Assembly (NCBI RefSeq): GCF_001598355.1
Contig: NZ_BCYU01000016.1
Location: 1-64,000 of the forward strand
DNA from: Sphingomonas asaccharolytica NBRC 15499
Lineage (GTDB): Bacteria > Pseudomonadota > Alphaproteobacteria > Sphingomonadales > Sphingomonadaceae
Reading direction: 5' to 3'
Length of the DNA stretch: 64,000 nucleotides
Position numbers and translations under genes: made by a program. The notes under the pieces were generated by a model. It ran no database searches, was not told where the DNA came from, and saw only the letters and a program-made list of their open reading frames with translations. Of the stretch, positions 19,535 through 29,044 are shown in pieces; the first letter of the stretch is position 1; every line of letters starts with the position of its first letter.

Positions 19535-19863
19535 ATCCAAATCCTCCAGTTGAAGCGATCTGGGCACGAGGAGCACCGGAATTTGAGCCGGCGCCCTCTA
19601 TGACCCACCGGACCCGAACACGGCGCCCGGCGGCGAAAATCTAGGTAGCGGTTTCGGGCGTTCAAGACCTAAATCCGCATTGGCGATACCCTGCGGGCGC
19701 TGTCAGGACAAATGCGCCATCGTTGTGAGCTAGAGGCCAGCGAAGGTGAGTGTCTGCCCGAATCGCCTATGTAGATCCGCTGTCTAACGTCCACTCTGGG
19801 CGCTTTTTCGGCCAGCGGTAAACGACCAACTTGGGGCGCATTGCGGACCCACCACCTCCCACC
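19535..19863. other. 329-base spacer with the hsp20 promoter
   Basis: There is no gene. It carries the hsp20 ribosome site, the RpoH-type promoter at 19639-19666 and the 3' end of the leftward operon above it. Confidence 0.6.
19639..19666 (-). promoter_or_regulatory. RpoH-type heat-shock promoter of hsp20
   Basis: On the minus strand CTTGAA (19661-19666), 16 bases, CTAGAT (19639-19644). It is nearly the same arrangement as in front of groES. Confidence 0.6.
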
Positions 19864-20634
19864 TCAATGCGCAACCAACTCCGCGATGCTGTTCTCGCTT
19901 TCGCTGCGGATGCCGGCCTTCTTGTCGCTCCACGCCTTCCACACCGGGTCGTTGCGCAATGTGTCGCGCACGCTCGCAGTGATCTGCTGGCGTTTCCCGA
20001 ACGCCGCCAGCCCACGATAATGCTGGATGAACAGCGAATCCCAGGGCGATCCGGTGCCATAGCGGTTCATGTAGATCTCGTACCCGCGCAGCGCGCCGGT
20101 CTGGATCCAGCCGTCGAATTGCGGCAGCACATAGGCCTTCACGTAATCGCGATATTCGCCCTCGTTCCGGTATTCGTACGGGATGACGTAATAGACGTCG
20201 CCGTCCTTCAGCTCGTCGGGATTGCGCGACCAGGCGAGGTCGCTCGAATAGCTCGCGACCGGATCGGCCAGCGCGATCCCGGCCGCGTCGAGTCCGCCCG
20301 GTTCGCTATGCTCGATCGCGTTCCACCCGCTCACCGCGGCGAAGGTCGGGAAGCGCAGGATGACCAGCCCGTCCCACACCGCCGGCTGGCGATACCAGCT
20401 GTAGAAGATGCGGAAATCGCTGATCTCGCCCTTCGCCTTCATCGCGCGTAGCCGCGGCGCGAGGTTCGTGGCGAGATAGCGCCGGAACGCGACGCGATGC
20501 GCGGCGCTGGCGCGATAGCTGATCACCAGCGACTTCGGGCCGTCCTGCAACTCGTCCTGCGCGGCAGCGGGAAAAGCGGCAAGCAGCGCGAGGACGGCGA
20601 GAGCGAGGGCCAACAGGGAAGAACGGACAGCCAT
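19864..20634 (-). CDS. Hypothetical periplasmic protein
   Basis: The 256-residue protein has a clear signal peptide (MAVRSSLLALALAVLALLAAFPAAAQ in outline, cleavage near residue 26). The mature part has two similar beta-alpha segments (LVISYRASAAHRVAFRRYLA and VYYVIPYEYRNEGEYRDYVK) that could be two ferredoxin-like, dimeric alpha/beta-barrel domains. It ends with helices rich in charge. No function is recognised. It is the last gene of the operon 23497-19864 (response regulator, sensor kinase, COG4705 membrane protein, this), so it is probably an envelope component under that two-component system. Confidence 0.65.
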   Translation of the reverse strand: MAVRSSLLALALAVLALLAAFPAAAQDELQDGPKSLVISYRASAAHRVAFRRYLATNLAPRLRAMKAKGEISDFRIFYSWYRQPAVWDGLVILRFPTFAAVSGWNAIEHSEPGGLDAAGIALADPVASYSSDLAWSRNPDELKDGDVYYVIPYEYRNEGEYRDYVKAYVLPQFDGWIQTGALRGYEIYMNRYGTGSPWDSLFIQHYRGLAAFGKRQQITASVRDTLRNDPVWKAWSDKKAGIRSESENSIAELVAH

Positions 20635-20689
20635 GGCGTCTTCTTTCGAAAAGGAAGCCGCCCCGCGAGCGAGCGAGGCGGCAAGGGAA

Positions 20690-21424
20690 TCAGGCGTGGA
20701 TCGGCACCGCGGCGCCGCCCTTGCGCGGCCACAGCAGCAGGATCAGCACGAAGATCGATCCGGTGATCAGCGTCGACAGCGGCAGGCCGATGCCCAGAGC
20801 CTCGGTCTCGGCGAGCCAGTCGCCCATTGCGGTGCCGGCGGTGCGCGCCACCGCAAGCGCGATCCAGTAGAACCAGAAGCGGTTGCCGCTGTCGCGCCGC
20901 CAAGCGAACAACGCGACGATCAGCAACGCACCGAGGCTGAGCGAGGCGAAGCCCTTGCCGATCAGCTTCGAGCAGACGTCGCCGATAAAGGTGCCGAACA
21001 CGCCCGCGCTCAGCATCGCCAGCCAGTATGCCGTGCCGGTCGCGGGCATGCCCTGCGCCTCGGATTCGGCCTCGCGCTTGGCGTCGCTGCGCGATGACAG
21101 CCAGGCGAACCCGGCGAGCAACGCGGTCAGGATCGCGGCGAAGGTCGGCCAATAGATGATCTTCTTGAAATAATCGGCGATGTTGGTCGCGCCGGTGCGG
21201 ATGATGATGATCACCAGCCAGTAATAGAGTTCGCGCGGACCATGATCGCGCCGCTCGACCAGGAACACGGCTGCCGCCAGCGCCGCCAGGATCGAAGTGC
21301 CGAGCACGATGCCCAGCTTGAGTTCGTGCGAATAGAGATCGCCCATATTGGTGCCGAACAGGCTGGCGAAGGTGATCGCCGACCAATAGCGCGCGTTGGC
21401 CTTCGGAATATGGGCAATCTGCAT
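20690..21424 (-). CDS. COG4705-type multi-pass membrane protein
   Basis: The 244-residue membrane protein has two repeated halves, each with an acidic 'G-x-x-x-G-D' element in a helix: ASLFGTNMGDLYSHEL, TGATNIADYF, SAGVFGTFIGDVC and ARTAGTAMGDWL. This matches the uncharacterised COG4705 family, often considered transporter-like. AAGGAG precedes the ATG at 21424. It lies 37 bases after the sensor kinase gene in the same operon. Confidence 0.7.
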   Translation of the reverse strand: MQIAHIPKANARYWSAITFASLFGTNMGDLYSHELKLGIVLGTSILAALAAAVFLVERRDHGPRELYYWLVIIIIRTGATNIADYFKKIIYWPTFAAILTALLAGFAWLSSRSDAKREAESEAQGMPATGTAYWLAMLSAGVFGTFIGDVCSKLIGKGFASLSLGALLIVALFAWRRDSGNRFWFYWIALAVARTAGTAMGDWLAETEALGIGLPLSTLITGSIFVLILLLWPRKGGAAVPIHA

Positions 21425-21461
21425 GGGAAGCTCCTTGAAGGGGAAAGAAGGCGCGTGCCGA

Positions 21462-22829
21462 TCAGTTCGGCTCGGCGCGGGTGAGAAGAGTGTCCGGCCA
21501 ATCGAGCGTGACGCGGAGACCGTGATCGGGCGCGTCGCCGAGCGTGATCGTGCCGCCGGTCGCCTCGACCAGATCGGCGACGATCGACAGTCCAAGCCCA
21601 TGTCCCGTGCCGGTCTCGTCGAGGCGGACGCCGCGGCGAAGCACGCCGTCGCGCTGGTCGGGGGGGATGCCGGGGCCGTCATCGTCGACCGTGAAGCGCA
21701 ATCGCCCGGCGTCGAGCGATGCATCGACGCGAACGACACGGCGCGCATGCCGCGCGGCATTGTCGAGCAAATTACCGAAAATCTCGGCGAAGCTGCCGGC
21801 GTCGATGCCGATTTCCCAATCGGCGGGAATGTCCGCGTCAAACACCAGGCTCATCCCGCGATCGGTGCGTTCGAGTACCGCGAACAGGCCCTCGATCAGC
21901 GCTGCGGGCCGCGTCGCGGTCACCCCCTCGCCTACCCGGCTGGCGGCGGCGCGCGCGCGCGCCAGTTCGGACTCCAGCACCGCCGCGGCGGCGCTCAACG
22001 TCTGGTCGATCGCATCGGCGGCAGCGGTAGCACCGGCCGCGCGCGCTACCCGGCTTTGCGCGGCGAGCGCGGCGAGCGGTGTCTTGAGCGCATGGGCGAG
22101 GTCGGCGGCGCGGCGGCGCGCGCGCCCGAGATCGTCGCTGCGCGCATCGGCGAGCGTGTTGATCGCCTGGGCAAGATCGTCGATCTCACGCGGATGGTCG
22201 GCGGACAGGCGCTGCGCCGGGTTGCGCGCCATCGCCGCCAGTTCGCGCCGGACGCGCCGCAGCGGCCATAGCCCCAGCTCGACTTGCACCCAGGCGGCCA
22301 GCGCCAGCGCGATTCCCAAGGCGAGCAGGAACATCCCCATTTCGCGCGCGAACGCAGCACCGGCGCGATCGATCGGCTCGTCATCCTCGCCGACCCGCAC
22401 CAACACGGCGGTGCCGCCGACCGTCACGCGCCGCTCGACCACGATCAGATCGTCTTCATAGGGGCCCGGTACCTCGGCTTCCTGCCAGGCCGTGCCGGTC
22501 GCTTCGCGATCGTCCTCGTCCGCCGACAGCGTCTTGCCGCCGAGCGACGGCGATCCCGCGATGCCGCCCGGCGCGCGCACTTCCCAATAGAGGCCGCTCG
22601 CGCGCCGCCGGAAACGCGCGTCGAGATCGCCGGGATCGACCGATGGCCGCCCTTTCGCATCCACCCGCACCGCCGCCGCCACGGCATTGCCGTCGCGGAC
22701 CAGCGCGTCGGCCATGCGGCGCTCGGTATAATGTTCGAACAGCAGCCCCATGACGTGCCACGCCGCCCACAAGGCGACAGCGATCGCCAGCGCGGCAAAG
22801 GCGATCAGGCGGAGGCGGATCGACCGCAT
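21462..22829 (-). CDS. Sensor histidine kinase (PhoQ/QseC type)
   Basis: The 455-residue inner-membrane kinase has a first helix at about 7-30, a periplasmic sensor of about 130 residues, a second helix (MFLLALGIALALAAWVQVEL) and a HAMP linker. The phosphoacceptor helix is LAHALKTPLAALAAQ (His near 246). The ATPase domain shows an N box (GNLLDNAARHA), DDGPGIP and GTGHGLGLSIV. It starts 2 bases after the response regulator stop, so the pair is co-translated. The periplasmic part is acidic (ADEDDREATG), as in divalent-cation sensors of the PhoQ group, but the signal is unknown. Confidence 0.9.
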   Translation of the reverse strand: MRSIRLRLIAFAALAIAVALWAAWHVMGLLFEHYTERRMADALVRDGNAVAAAVRVDAKGRPSVDPGDLDARFRRRASGLYWEVRAPGGIAGSPSLGGKTLSADEDDREATGTAWQEAEVPGPYEDDLIVVERRVTVGGTAVLVRVGEDDEPIDRAGAAFAREMGMFLLALGIALALAAWVQVELGLWPLRRVRRELAAMARNPAQRLSADHPREIDDLAQAINTLADARSDDLGRARRRAADLAHALKTPLAALAAQSRVARAAGATAAADAIDQTLSAAAAVLESELARARAAASRVGEGVTATRPAALIEGLFAVLERTDRGMSLVFDADIPADWEIGIDAGSFAEIFGNLLDNAARHARRVVRVDASLDAGRLRFTVDDDGPGIPPDQRDGVLRRGVRLDETGTGHGLGLSIVADLVEATGGTITLGDAPDHGLRVTLDWPDTLLTRAEPN

Positions 22830-22831
22830 GC

Positions 22832-23497
22832 TCAGCCCGCTCCGCCGGTCAGCCGATAGCCGAAGCCGCGCCGCGTCTCGATACTGTCGCTGCCGATCTT
22901 GCGCCGCAGCCGCATGATCAGGGCTTCGATCGCATTGACGTCGCCGATCTCCGACGTGCCGTAGAGATGGTCGGCGATTTCCCCCACCGCGATCGTGCGA
23001 TCGGCCTGGTGCGCGAGGAAATTGATCAGGCGGAATTCGAGCGGCGAAACGCGCGTCTCGACATCGCGCACCAGCAAGCGGCGATTGCGCGTATCGACCT
23101 TGAGCCGCCCGATTTCGAGCACCGGCGCGGCATGGCCGCCGGCACGGCGCAGCAGTGCCCGCGCCCGCGTGACGAGTTCACCGAGCTGGAACGGCTTGGC
23201 GAGATAATCGTCCGCCCCCGCCTCGATCCCCTCGACCTTCTCGGTCCAGTCGCCGCGCGCCGACAGGATCAGCACCGGCATCGTCCGCCCCGATGCCCGC
23301 CAGCGGCGCAGCACGGTCAGTCCGTCGAGCCCCGGCAGCCCGAGATCGAGCACGACGATCGCATAATCCTCGGTATCGCCGGCGAACCAGGCATCGGGAC
23401 CATTGGTGATGCGGTCGACCACCAGCCCGGCATCGGCCAGGCCGTGTTCGACGTCGATCCCGATATCGGGATCGTCCTCGACCACCAGCGCGCGCAT
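22832..23497 (-). CDS. OmpR-family response regulator
   Basis: The 221-residue regulator has a receiver domain with acidic pocket E7-D8-D9, phosphoacceptor D51 (VLDLGLPG) and K101 (YLAKPF). The C-terminal winged helix shows SPLEFRLINFLAHQ, EIADHLYG, NAIEALIMRLRRKIG and TRRGFGYRL. It heads the operon with its kinase. The RND efflux operon starts 134 bases away on the other strand, making control of efflux plausible. Confidence 0.93.
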   Translation of the reverse strand: MRALVVEDDPDIGIDVEHGLADAGLVVDRITNGPDAWFAGDTEDYAIVVLDLGLPGLDGLTVLRRWRASGRTMPVLILSARGDWTEKVEGIEAGADDYLAKPFQLGELVTRARALLRRAGGHAAPVLEIGRLKVDTRNRRLLVRDVETRVSPLEFRLINFLAHQADRTIAVGEIADHLYGTSEIGDVNAIEALIMRLRRKIGSDSIETRRGFGYRLTGGAG

Positions 23498-23631
23498 CAG
23501 CGCCGCTCCTCAAGATGCCTTTTGATCGTCATCGGAGCCTCCTATGCGCCTGGTTCACTGACACTCGGCTGACAGATTGTATTTTCGCATTCGTCAGGAC
23601 CGTGTCAGTAGAGATTTGCTAGGGAGGAGTC

Positions 23632-24975
23632 ATGTTGCAATCGCTCGCCCCTCGTTCCGGCCCGGCGCTCGCCCTGCTGCTGCTGGCCGGGTGCGCTTCC
23701 TATACGCCGCGACCGCTCGCGACGACTCCGTCCGAAGCCGATATCGCCGCGCTGAGTCGCGATGCCGCGACGATCGACCGGCCCTTTCTCAAGCCGACCA
23801 ATATCGATCTGGCCGCGCCGCTCGACGACAATGCCATCGCGGTGATCGCGGTGCTCGGCAATCCCGATCTCAAGGCTATGCGGACCAAGGCTGGCGTCTC
23901 GGATGCTCAGGTGTTCGCCGCGCGGTTGCTGCCCGATCCGACCTTCAGCCTGGGATTCGGAAAGCTCCTTGCCGGTCCCGACCCGTTAAACGAGATTACC
24001 AGCGGGCTCGGCCTCGACCTCAATGCGTTGCGCACCGGCAAGGTGCGTCGCCGGGCGGCCGAGGCGCAAGCCAAGCAAGTCCGGCTCGATCTCGCCTGGG
24101 CCGAGTGGCAGACCGCCGGCCAGGCACGGCTCCAGGCGGTGCGCATCCGCCGGCTCGACGTGGCGATCGCTTTGCTCAAGGTCGATGTCGGCAGGGCGCA
24201 ATCTTTGCTCGATCGCAATTTGCGCGCGGCGGCGCGGGGCGATGTCGCCTCGACCAATGTCCAGGCGGTGCGGGCCGATGCGGTCGCAACGGCGGACAAA
24301 CTCCGTACCACCGAACGCGATCTCGACGCGGCGCGGCTCGAACTGGTCAAGCTGCTCGGACTGCCGCCGGAAACCACGCTGCGGCTGGCTCCGTCACCCG
24401 AGATGGACCCGGTGATCGACACGGTTAAGCTGACGCAAGTCGCGCTCGATAACCGATCGGACCTGCTGGCGCTGCGCGCAGGCTATGACGCGCAGGAAGC
24501 TACGGTGCACAAAGCGATCCTCGATCAATTCCCGACCCTCGCGCTCAATCTCAACTTCACGCGCGACACCAGCGGCAACAAGGTCCTCGGGCCGACGGTC
24601 GATTTCACCTTGCCGTTATGGAACCGCAATCGCGGCGGGATCGCGGTGGAGCGCGCGACGCGCGAGCAGCTCAAGGCCGAATATGACGCGCGCCTGTTCC
24701 AGACCCGGGCCGATATCGCCGCCGCCGCCAGCGCGGTGACGGTGGCGCGGCGTCAGCGCGACGCAATCCGCGCGCAATTGCCCGAACTCGACCGGCTGGC
24801 CCGCGTCAGTCGTGCCGCCGCAACCCGCGGCGACGTCTCGCGTGCCACGGCGGAAGCTGCCGAGGGGACGCTGAGCGACAAGAAAGTCGAGCTGGCGACA
24901 GCGGAACAGACGATCGACGAAGCGACGATCGCACTCGAATTGCTGACGGGCGTGCCCAGGGAGGATTGGAAATGA
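23632..24975 (+). CDS. TolC-like outer-membrane efflux lipoprotein
   Basis: The 447-residue outer-membrane factor has a lipoprotein signal with lipobox LLAGC (Cys near residue 23). It has two OEP repeats of long alpha-helical barrel (AEAQAKQVRLDLAWAEWQ, DLDAARLELVKLLGLPP, then DNRSDLLALRAGYDAQEATV and EQTIDEATIALELLTGVP). It forms the exit duct of a tripartite RND pump. Its stop overlaps the adaptor start (ATGA), and all three pump genes are coupled. It diverges from the two-component operon. Confidence 0.88.
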   Translation: MLQSLAPRSGPALALLLLAGCASYTPRPLATTPSEADIAALSRDAATIDRPFLKPTNIDLAAPLDDNAIAVIAVLGNPDLKAMRTKAGVSDAQVFAARLLPDPTFSLGFGKLLAGPDPLNEITSGLGLDLNALRTGKVRRRAAEAQAKQVRLDLAWAEWQTAGQARLQAVRIRRLDVAIALLKVDVGRAQSLLDRNLRAAARGDVASTNVQAVRADAVATADKLRTTERDLDAARLELVKLLGLPPETTLRLAPSPEMDPVIDTVKLTQVALDNRSDLLALRAGYDAQEATVHKAILDQFPTLALNLNFTRDTSGNKVLGPTVDFTLPLWNRNRGGIAVERATREQLKAEYDARLFQTRADIAAAASAVTVARRQRDAIRAQLPELDRLARVSRAAATRGDVSRATAEAAEGTLSDKKVELATAEQTIDEATIALELLTGVPREDWK

Positions 24976-25997
24976 AGGCCGGACTCGCATTGACCCTGGC
25001 GATCCTGCTCGCCGCCTGCGGTTCGGGCGGGGACGCCGCCGATAGCGAGGCCAAGCCGGTCGCGTTGGTCGCGCTCGCCCCCGCGCAACAAGGCGCGGTC
25101 GACGAGACGCTGACCGTCTATGGCGCAGTCGAGGCCGGTGCGATGGGCAAGCATGTCCTGGCCGCTCCGGCCGAGGCCACCGTCGTCGCAATCGAGGCGC
25201 CGGTCGGCACCAGGGTGGGTGCCGGACAGGTGATCGTCCGTCTCGCGCCCAGCCCGACCAGCAAGCTCGATTACGCCAAGGCGGCGACCGATGCCGCGGC
25301 GGCGCAGGCGGCTTACGCCCGCGCGCAGCGGTTGCGCGCCGATGGGCTGGTCAGCGACGCCGATGTCGAAACCGCGCGTGCCGCCGCGCAGACGGCCGGT
25401 GCGACCCGCGCCAGCCTGGGCGCCCGCAACGGCGCCCTGACCTTACGCGCTCCCACTGCGGGTTTCGTCGAAAGCGTGGCCTCGGCGCCCGGCGACCTGG
25501 TCGCGCCGGGCACGGCGGTCGCGTCGATCGCCGGGTCGGGCAATCTGCGCGCGCGCTTCGGGATCGACCCTGCCCAGGCCTCTCGCGTCAGGCCCGGCAT
25601 GGCGCTCCGCGTCACGCCGCCAAGCGGCATTCCCTTCTCCGCGCCGGTACTGTCGGTCGATCCGGTGGTCGACCCGACGACCAAGCTCGCGTCGCTATTC
25701 ATCAATGTGCCGCCGGGAGCGGGGATCGGTTCCAATTCCACGCTCAACGGCCAGTTGACCTTGGGCAGCAACGGCGGCGGCGCGGCGCTGACCATTCCCT
25801 ATGCCGCTTTGCTCGACGATGCCGGGCAGCCGTTCGTCTTCGTCGTCAGCAAAGGCGTCGCGCATCGCCGCGACGTCGCGACCGGCGCGGTCAGCGGTGA
25901 CCGTATCGTCATCGTCAAGGGCGTGAAGCCCGGTGAAAAGGTCGTGACCGAAGGTGGCACCGCGCTCGAGGACGGCATGCAGGTGCGCACCAAATGA
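24972..25997 (+). CDS. RND efflux periplasmic adaptor (membrane fusion lipoprotein)
   Basis: The 341-residue adaptor has a lipobox (ILLAAC, Cys near 18). It has a split biotinyl-lipoyl domain (AAPAEATVVAIEAPVGTRVGAGQ at about 60-82, and LTLRAPTAGFVESVASAPGDLVAPG), a short alpha-hairpin (AYARAQRLRADGLVSDADVE) and beta-barrel and membrane-proximal domains. It links the inner-membrane pump to the outer-membrane channel. The ATG at 24972, overlapping the previous stop, is preferred over a TTG two codons earlier. Confidence 0.88.
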   Translation: MKAGLALTLAILLAACGSGGDAADSEAKPVALVALAPAQQGAVDETLTVYGAVEAGAMGKHVLAAPAEATVVAIEAPVGTRVGAGQVIVRLAPSPTSKLDYAKAATDAAAAQAAYARAQRLRADGLVSDADVETARAAAQTAGATRASLGARNGALTLRAPTAGFVESVASAPGDLVAPGTAVASIAGSGNLRARFGIDPAQASRVRPGMALRVTPPSGIPFSAPVLSVDPVVDPTTKLASLFINVPPGAGIGSNSTLNGQLTLGSNGGGAALTIPYAALLDDAGQPFVFVVSKGVAHRRDVATGAVSGDRIVIVKGVKPGEKVVTEGGTALEDGMQVRTK

Positions 25998-28900
25998 GCG
26001 CCGCGCTCTCCCGGCACGCGCGGTCGATCTGGCTTGCGGTCGCGTTGCTCACGCTAGGCGGCCTGCTCGCCGCGACCAAGCTGCCGGTCAGCCTGTTCCC
26101 GCATATCGACTATCCGCGCGTCGTCGTCGCGGTCGATGCCGGCGATCGCGACGCCGCGCAGATGGCGGCCGAGATCACCCGTCCGATCGAGGTCGCGTTG
26201 CGCGCCGTCCCCGGGGTCACACGGATCCGCTCGACCACCAGCCGCGGCGCGGCCGAGGTCGCGCTTAATTTCAATTGGGGCGACGACATGGCCCAGGCCA
26301 CGCTCGCCACACAGGGCGCGATCGCGACGATCCTGCCCGATCTGCCCGCCGGCACGCGCTTCGACGTCCGCCGCTCGGATCCGACGATCTTCCCGGTGCT
26401 CGGTGTCGCGCTGACCTCGGACAATCTCGACCAGCAGGCGCTGCGCCAGATCGCCGAGCTCAAGGTGCTGCCCGCGTTATCGACGGTGCCCGGCGTCGCC
26501 GGTGTCGACGTGCTCGGCGGGTCCCCGCGCGAATTCGCCGTCGATATCGACCCCGGCCGCCTCCAGGCGCTCGGCCTCACCCTCCCCGATGTCGCCGCCG
26601 CGATCGGCAAGGCCAACAGCGTGCGCGGCGTCGGCAAGATGGAGGACCGCCACCGGCTCTACCTCGTGCTGGTCGAAAACCGCGTCGCCTCGGTCGCCGA
26701 TATCGCGGCGATCCCGGTCAAATCGGGGCAGACCAGCGGCGCCGGCCTGGTCACGCTCGGCCAGATCGCAGGCATCCATCCCGCCGCCGCGCCCAATTTC
26801 ACCAAGGTCACCTCAAACGGCGCCAACGCCGTGTTGGTCAACGTCCGCCAGGCGCTGACCGGCGACACCGTGACGATCGTCAAGGCGGTCGACGCGCGGC
26901 TCAAGCAGGCCGGCCTGCCGCCGAGCGTCAAGGTGACCCCCTTTTACGACCAGTCCGAGCTCGTCACCGGCGCCGCCGACGCGGTGCGCGACGCGATCAT
27001 CCTGGGCGCGATCCTGGCGGGGCTGGTGCTGTTCCTGTTCCTGCGCTCGGGCCGGCTGATGCTGATCACCGGGCTGATGCTGCCCGCCGTGCTCGCCGCG
27101 ACCTGCCTGGCGTTGTTCGCACTCCATATGAGCTTCAACATGATGACCCTGGGCGGCATGGCCGCCGCGGTCGGGCTCGTCGTCGACGACGCGGTGGTGA
27201 TGCTCGAACACATCATGCGGAGGATGCAGGAAAAACGCGCGACAACGCCGCCGACCCTGCTCGAGGCCGCCGCCGAAATGGGCCGCCCGCTGGTCGGATC
27301 GACCATGGCCACGATCATCGTCTTCCTGCCGCTCGCCTTCGTCAGCGGAGTCACTGGCGGCTTCTTCCAGGCGCTCGCGGTAACAATGGTCGCGGCACTC
27401 GCGGTGTCGCTGCTTTACGCCCGCTATGTCATCCCGCTGATCGCCGCCCACTGGCTGCGTGACAAGGATGCCGAAGCCGCCGAGCGCGCCGGCGGATTCA
27501 TGGGGCGGCTCGGCAAATATTATGCGTCGGCGGGCGATCGCGCGTTCAAGCGGCCGGCTTTGTTCGCCGGCATCGTCGCCGCCGTTTTGGTCGTGCTCGG
27601 CGTCCTGGCATGGAGCCACGTCCCCTCCGGCTTCATGCCGGCGATGGACGAAGGCGGCTTCGTGCTCGATTACAAAGCGCAATCCGGTGCGAGCCTCGAA
27701 GATACCGACCGCCTGCTCCGTCAGGTCGAGGACATCATCCGCGCCACGCCTGAAGTCGCGAGCTATTCGCGGCGCACAGGGTTGCAGCTCGGTGGCGGGC
27801 TGACCGAGGCCGACGAAGGCGATTATTTCGTCCGCCTCAAGGGCGGATCGCGGCGGCCGATCGAAGAGGTGATGGCCGATATCCGCCAGCAGATCGCCGC
27901 CAAGGTACCGGGGCTCGAGGTCGAACTGATCCAGCTGATGGAAGACCTGATCGGCGACCTCACCGCGGTGCCCCAACCGATCGAGATCAAATTGTTCGGC
28001 GACGATCCCAAGCAGCTCGCCGACGCCGCCGCCAAGGTCGGTGCCGCGATCGGCAAGATCGACGGTGTGGTCGAAGTGGTCGACGGCCTGCGCGTCGCGG
28101 GCGATGCGGTCAGCGTCCGCGTCGACCCGGGCATGGCCGCGCAACAGGGGCTCGATCCCGATGCGGTGGCGAGCCAGGTCGAGGCGCTGGTCGGCGGATC
28201 GGCCGCGACCAATGTCCGCGCCGGCGAGCAACTGGTCGGCGTCCGCGTCCGCGCGCCCGAGGAATTGCGCCGCCGCACCGACCAGATTGCGGCGCTCGTC
28301 CTGACCGCGCCCGACGGCCATGCCGTCCGGCTGGGCGCGATCGCGAAAGTCTCGATCGACCCCGGCCAGCAGCAATTGACCCGCGAGGATCTTGCGCCGT
28401 TCATCGCGGTGACCGCGCGGCTCGAAGGACGCGATCTCGGTTCGGGCATGCGCGACGTGAAATCGACCGTCGGCGGGCTGCACCTGCCCGCCTCGGTCCG
28501 AGTCGATTATGGCGGGCTCTATGCGGAGCAGCAGAAGAGCTTCGCAGACCTCAGCCTGGTCTTCGCCGCCGCCGTCCTGCTCACCGCCTTGCTGCTGACC
28601 CTGTTGTTCGAGCGCCTCGCCTGGACCGGAGCGGCGCTGGCGACGATCCTGTTGTCCGCCGCGGCGGTGCTCGCCGGGCTCTGGGCGACGGGGATCGAGC
28701 TCAACATCTCGGCGCTGATGGGGCTGACCATGGTGGTCGGGATGGTCACCGAATTGGTGATCTTCTTCCTCGCGGAAATCGATCGCGACGCCCCGCTGAC
28801 GCTGGAGGCGCTGCGCGAGGCGGGCGCCAAGCGCTTGCGGCCGATCCTGATGTCGGCGCTGATCGCGGTACTGACCCTGGCGCCGCTGGCGTTGGGGGTG

Positions 28901-29044
28901 AGCCGGGGAGCGGGACTGCAACAGCCGCTGGCGACGGCGATCATCTTCGGGCTGGTGGCTGCGGTGCCGCTGGTGCTGCTGTTCCTGCCGGCGGCGCTGT
29001 GGTCGATCGCCAATGTGCGGAAGCGGAATGTAGAGGCGGCCTGA
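25994..29044 (+). CDS. RND efflux transporter permease (AcrB/MMPL-type)
   Basis: The 1016-residue inner-membrane pump has 12 helices and two large periplasmic loops. Typical blocks are LAATKLPVSLFPHIDYPRV, AVGLVVDDAVVMLEH (the charged pair of TM4), PLAFVSGVTGGFFQALA, SHVPSGFMPAMDEGGF and LMGLTMVVGMVTELVIFF. The TM4 acidic residues for proton coupling are present. The second half has TELVIFF where many homologues have NAIVLVD. It may export hydrophobic compounds or metals; the substrate is not deducible. Start ATG overlaps the adaptor stop. Confidence 0.92.
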   Translation: MSAALSRHARSIWLAVALLTLGGLLAATKLPVSLFPHIDYPRVVVAVDAGDRDAAQMAAEITRPIEVALRAVPGVTRIRSTTSRGAAEVALNFNWGDDMAQATLATQGAIATILPDLPAGTRFDVRRSDPTIFPVLGVALTSDNLDQQALRQIAELKVLPALSTVPGVAGVDVLGGSPREFAVDIDPGRLQALGLTLPDVAAAIGKANSVRGVGKMEDRHRLYLVLVENRVASVADIAAIPVKSGQTSGAGLVTLGQIAGIHPAAAPNFTKVTSNGANAVLVNVRQALTGDTVTIVKAVDARLKQAGLPPSVKVTPFYDQSELVTGAADAVRDAIILGAILAGLVLFLFLRSGRLMLITGLMLPAVLAATCLALFALHMSFNMMTLGGMAAAVGLVVDDAVVMLEHIMRRMQEKRATTPPTLLEAAAEMGRPLVGSTMATIIVFLPLAFVSGVTGGFFQALAVTMVAALAVSLLYARYVIPLIAAHWLRDKDAEAAERAGGFMGRLGKYYASAGDRAFKRPALFAGIVAAVLVVLGVLAWSHVPSGFMPAMDEGGFVLDYKAQSGASLEDTDRLLRQVEDIIRATPEVASYSRRTGLQLGGGLTEADEGDYFVRLKGGSRRPIEEVMADIRQQIAAKVPGLEVELIQLMEDLIGDLTAVPQPIEIKLFGDDPKQLADAAAKVGAAIGKIDGVVEVVDGLRVAGDAVSVRVDPGMAAQQGLDPDAVASQVEALVGGSAATNVRAGEQLVGVRVRAPEELRRRTDQIAALVLTAPDGHAVRLGAIAKVSIDPGQQQLTREDLAPFIAVTARLEGRDLGSGMRDVKSTVGGLHLPASVRVDYGGLYAEQQKSFADLSLVFAAAVLLTALLLTLLFERLAWTGAALATILLSAAAVLAGLWATGIELNISALMGLTMVVGMVTELVIFFLAEIDRDAPLTLEALREAGAKRLRPILMSALIAVLTLAPLALGVSRGAGLQQPLATAIIFGLVAAVPLVLLFLPAALWSIANVRKRNVEAA

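Noticed and set aside
26813..28921. A 700-codon open frame opposite the RND permease gene
   Set aside because: It is compositionally Asp/His/Arg/Gln-rich with no domain and mirrors a clear pump gene; such antisense frames are a by-product of high GC third positions.
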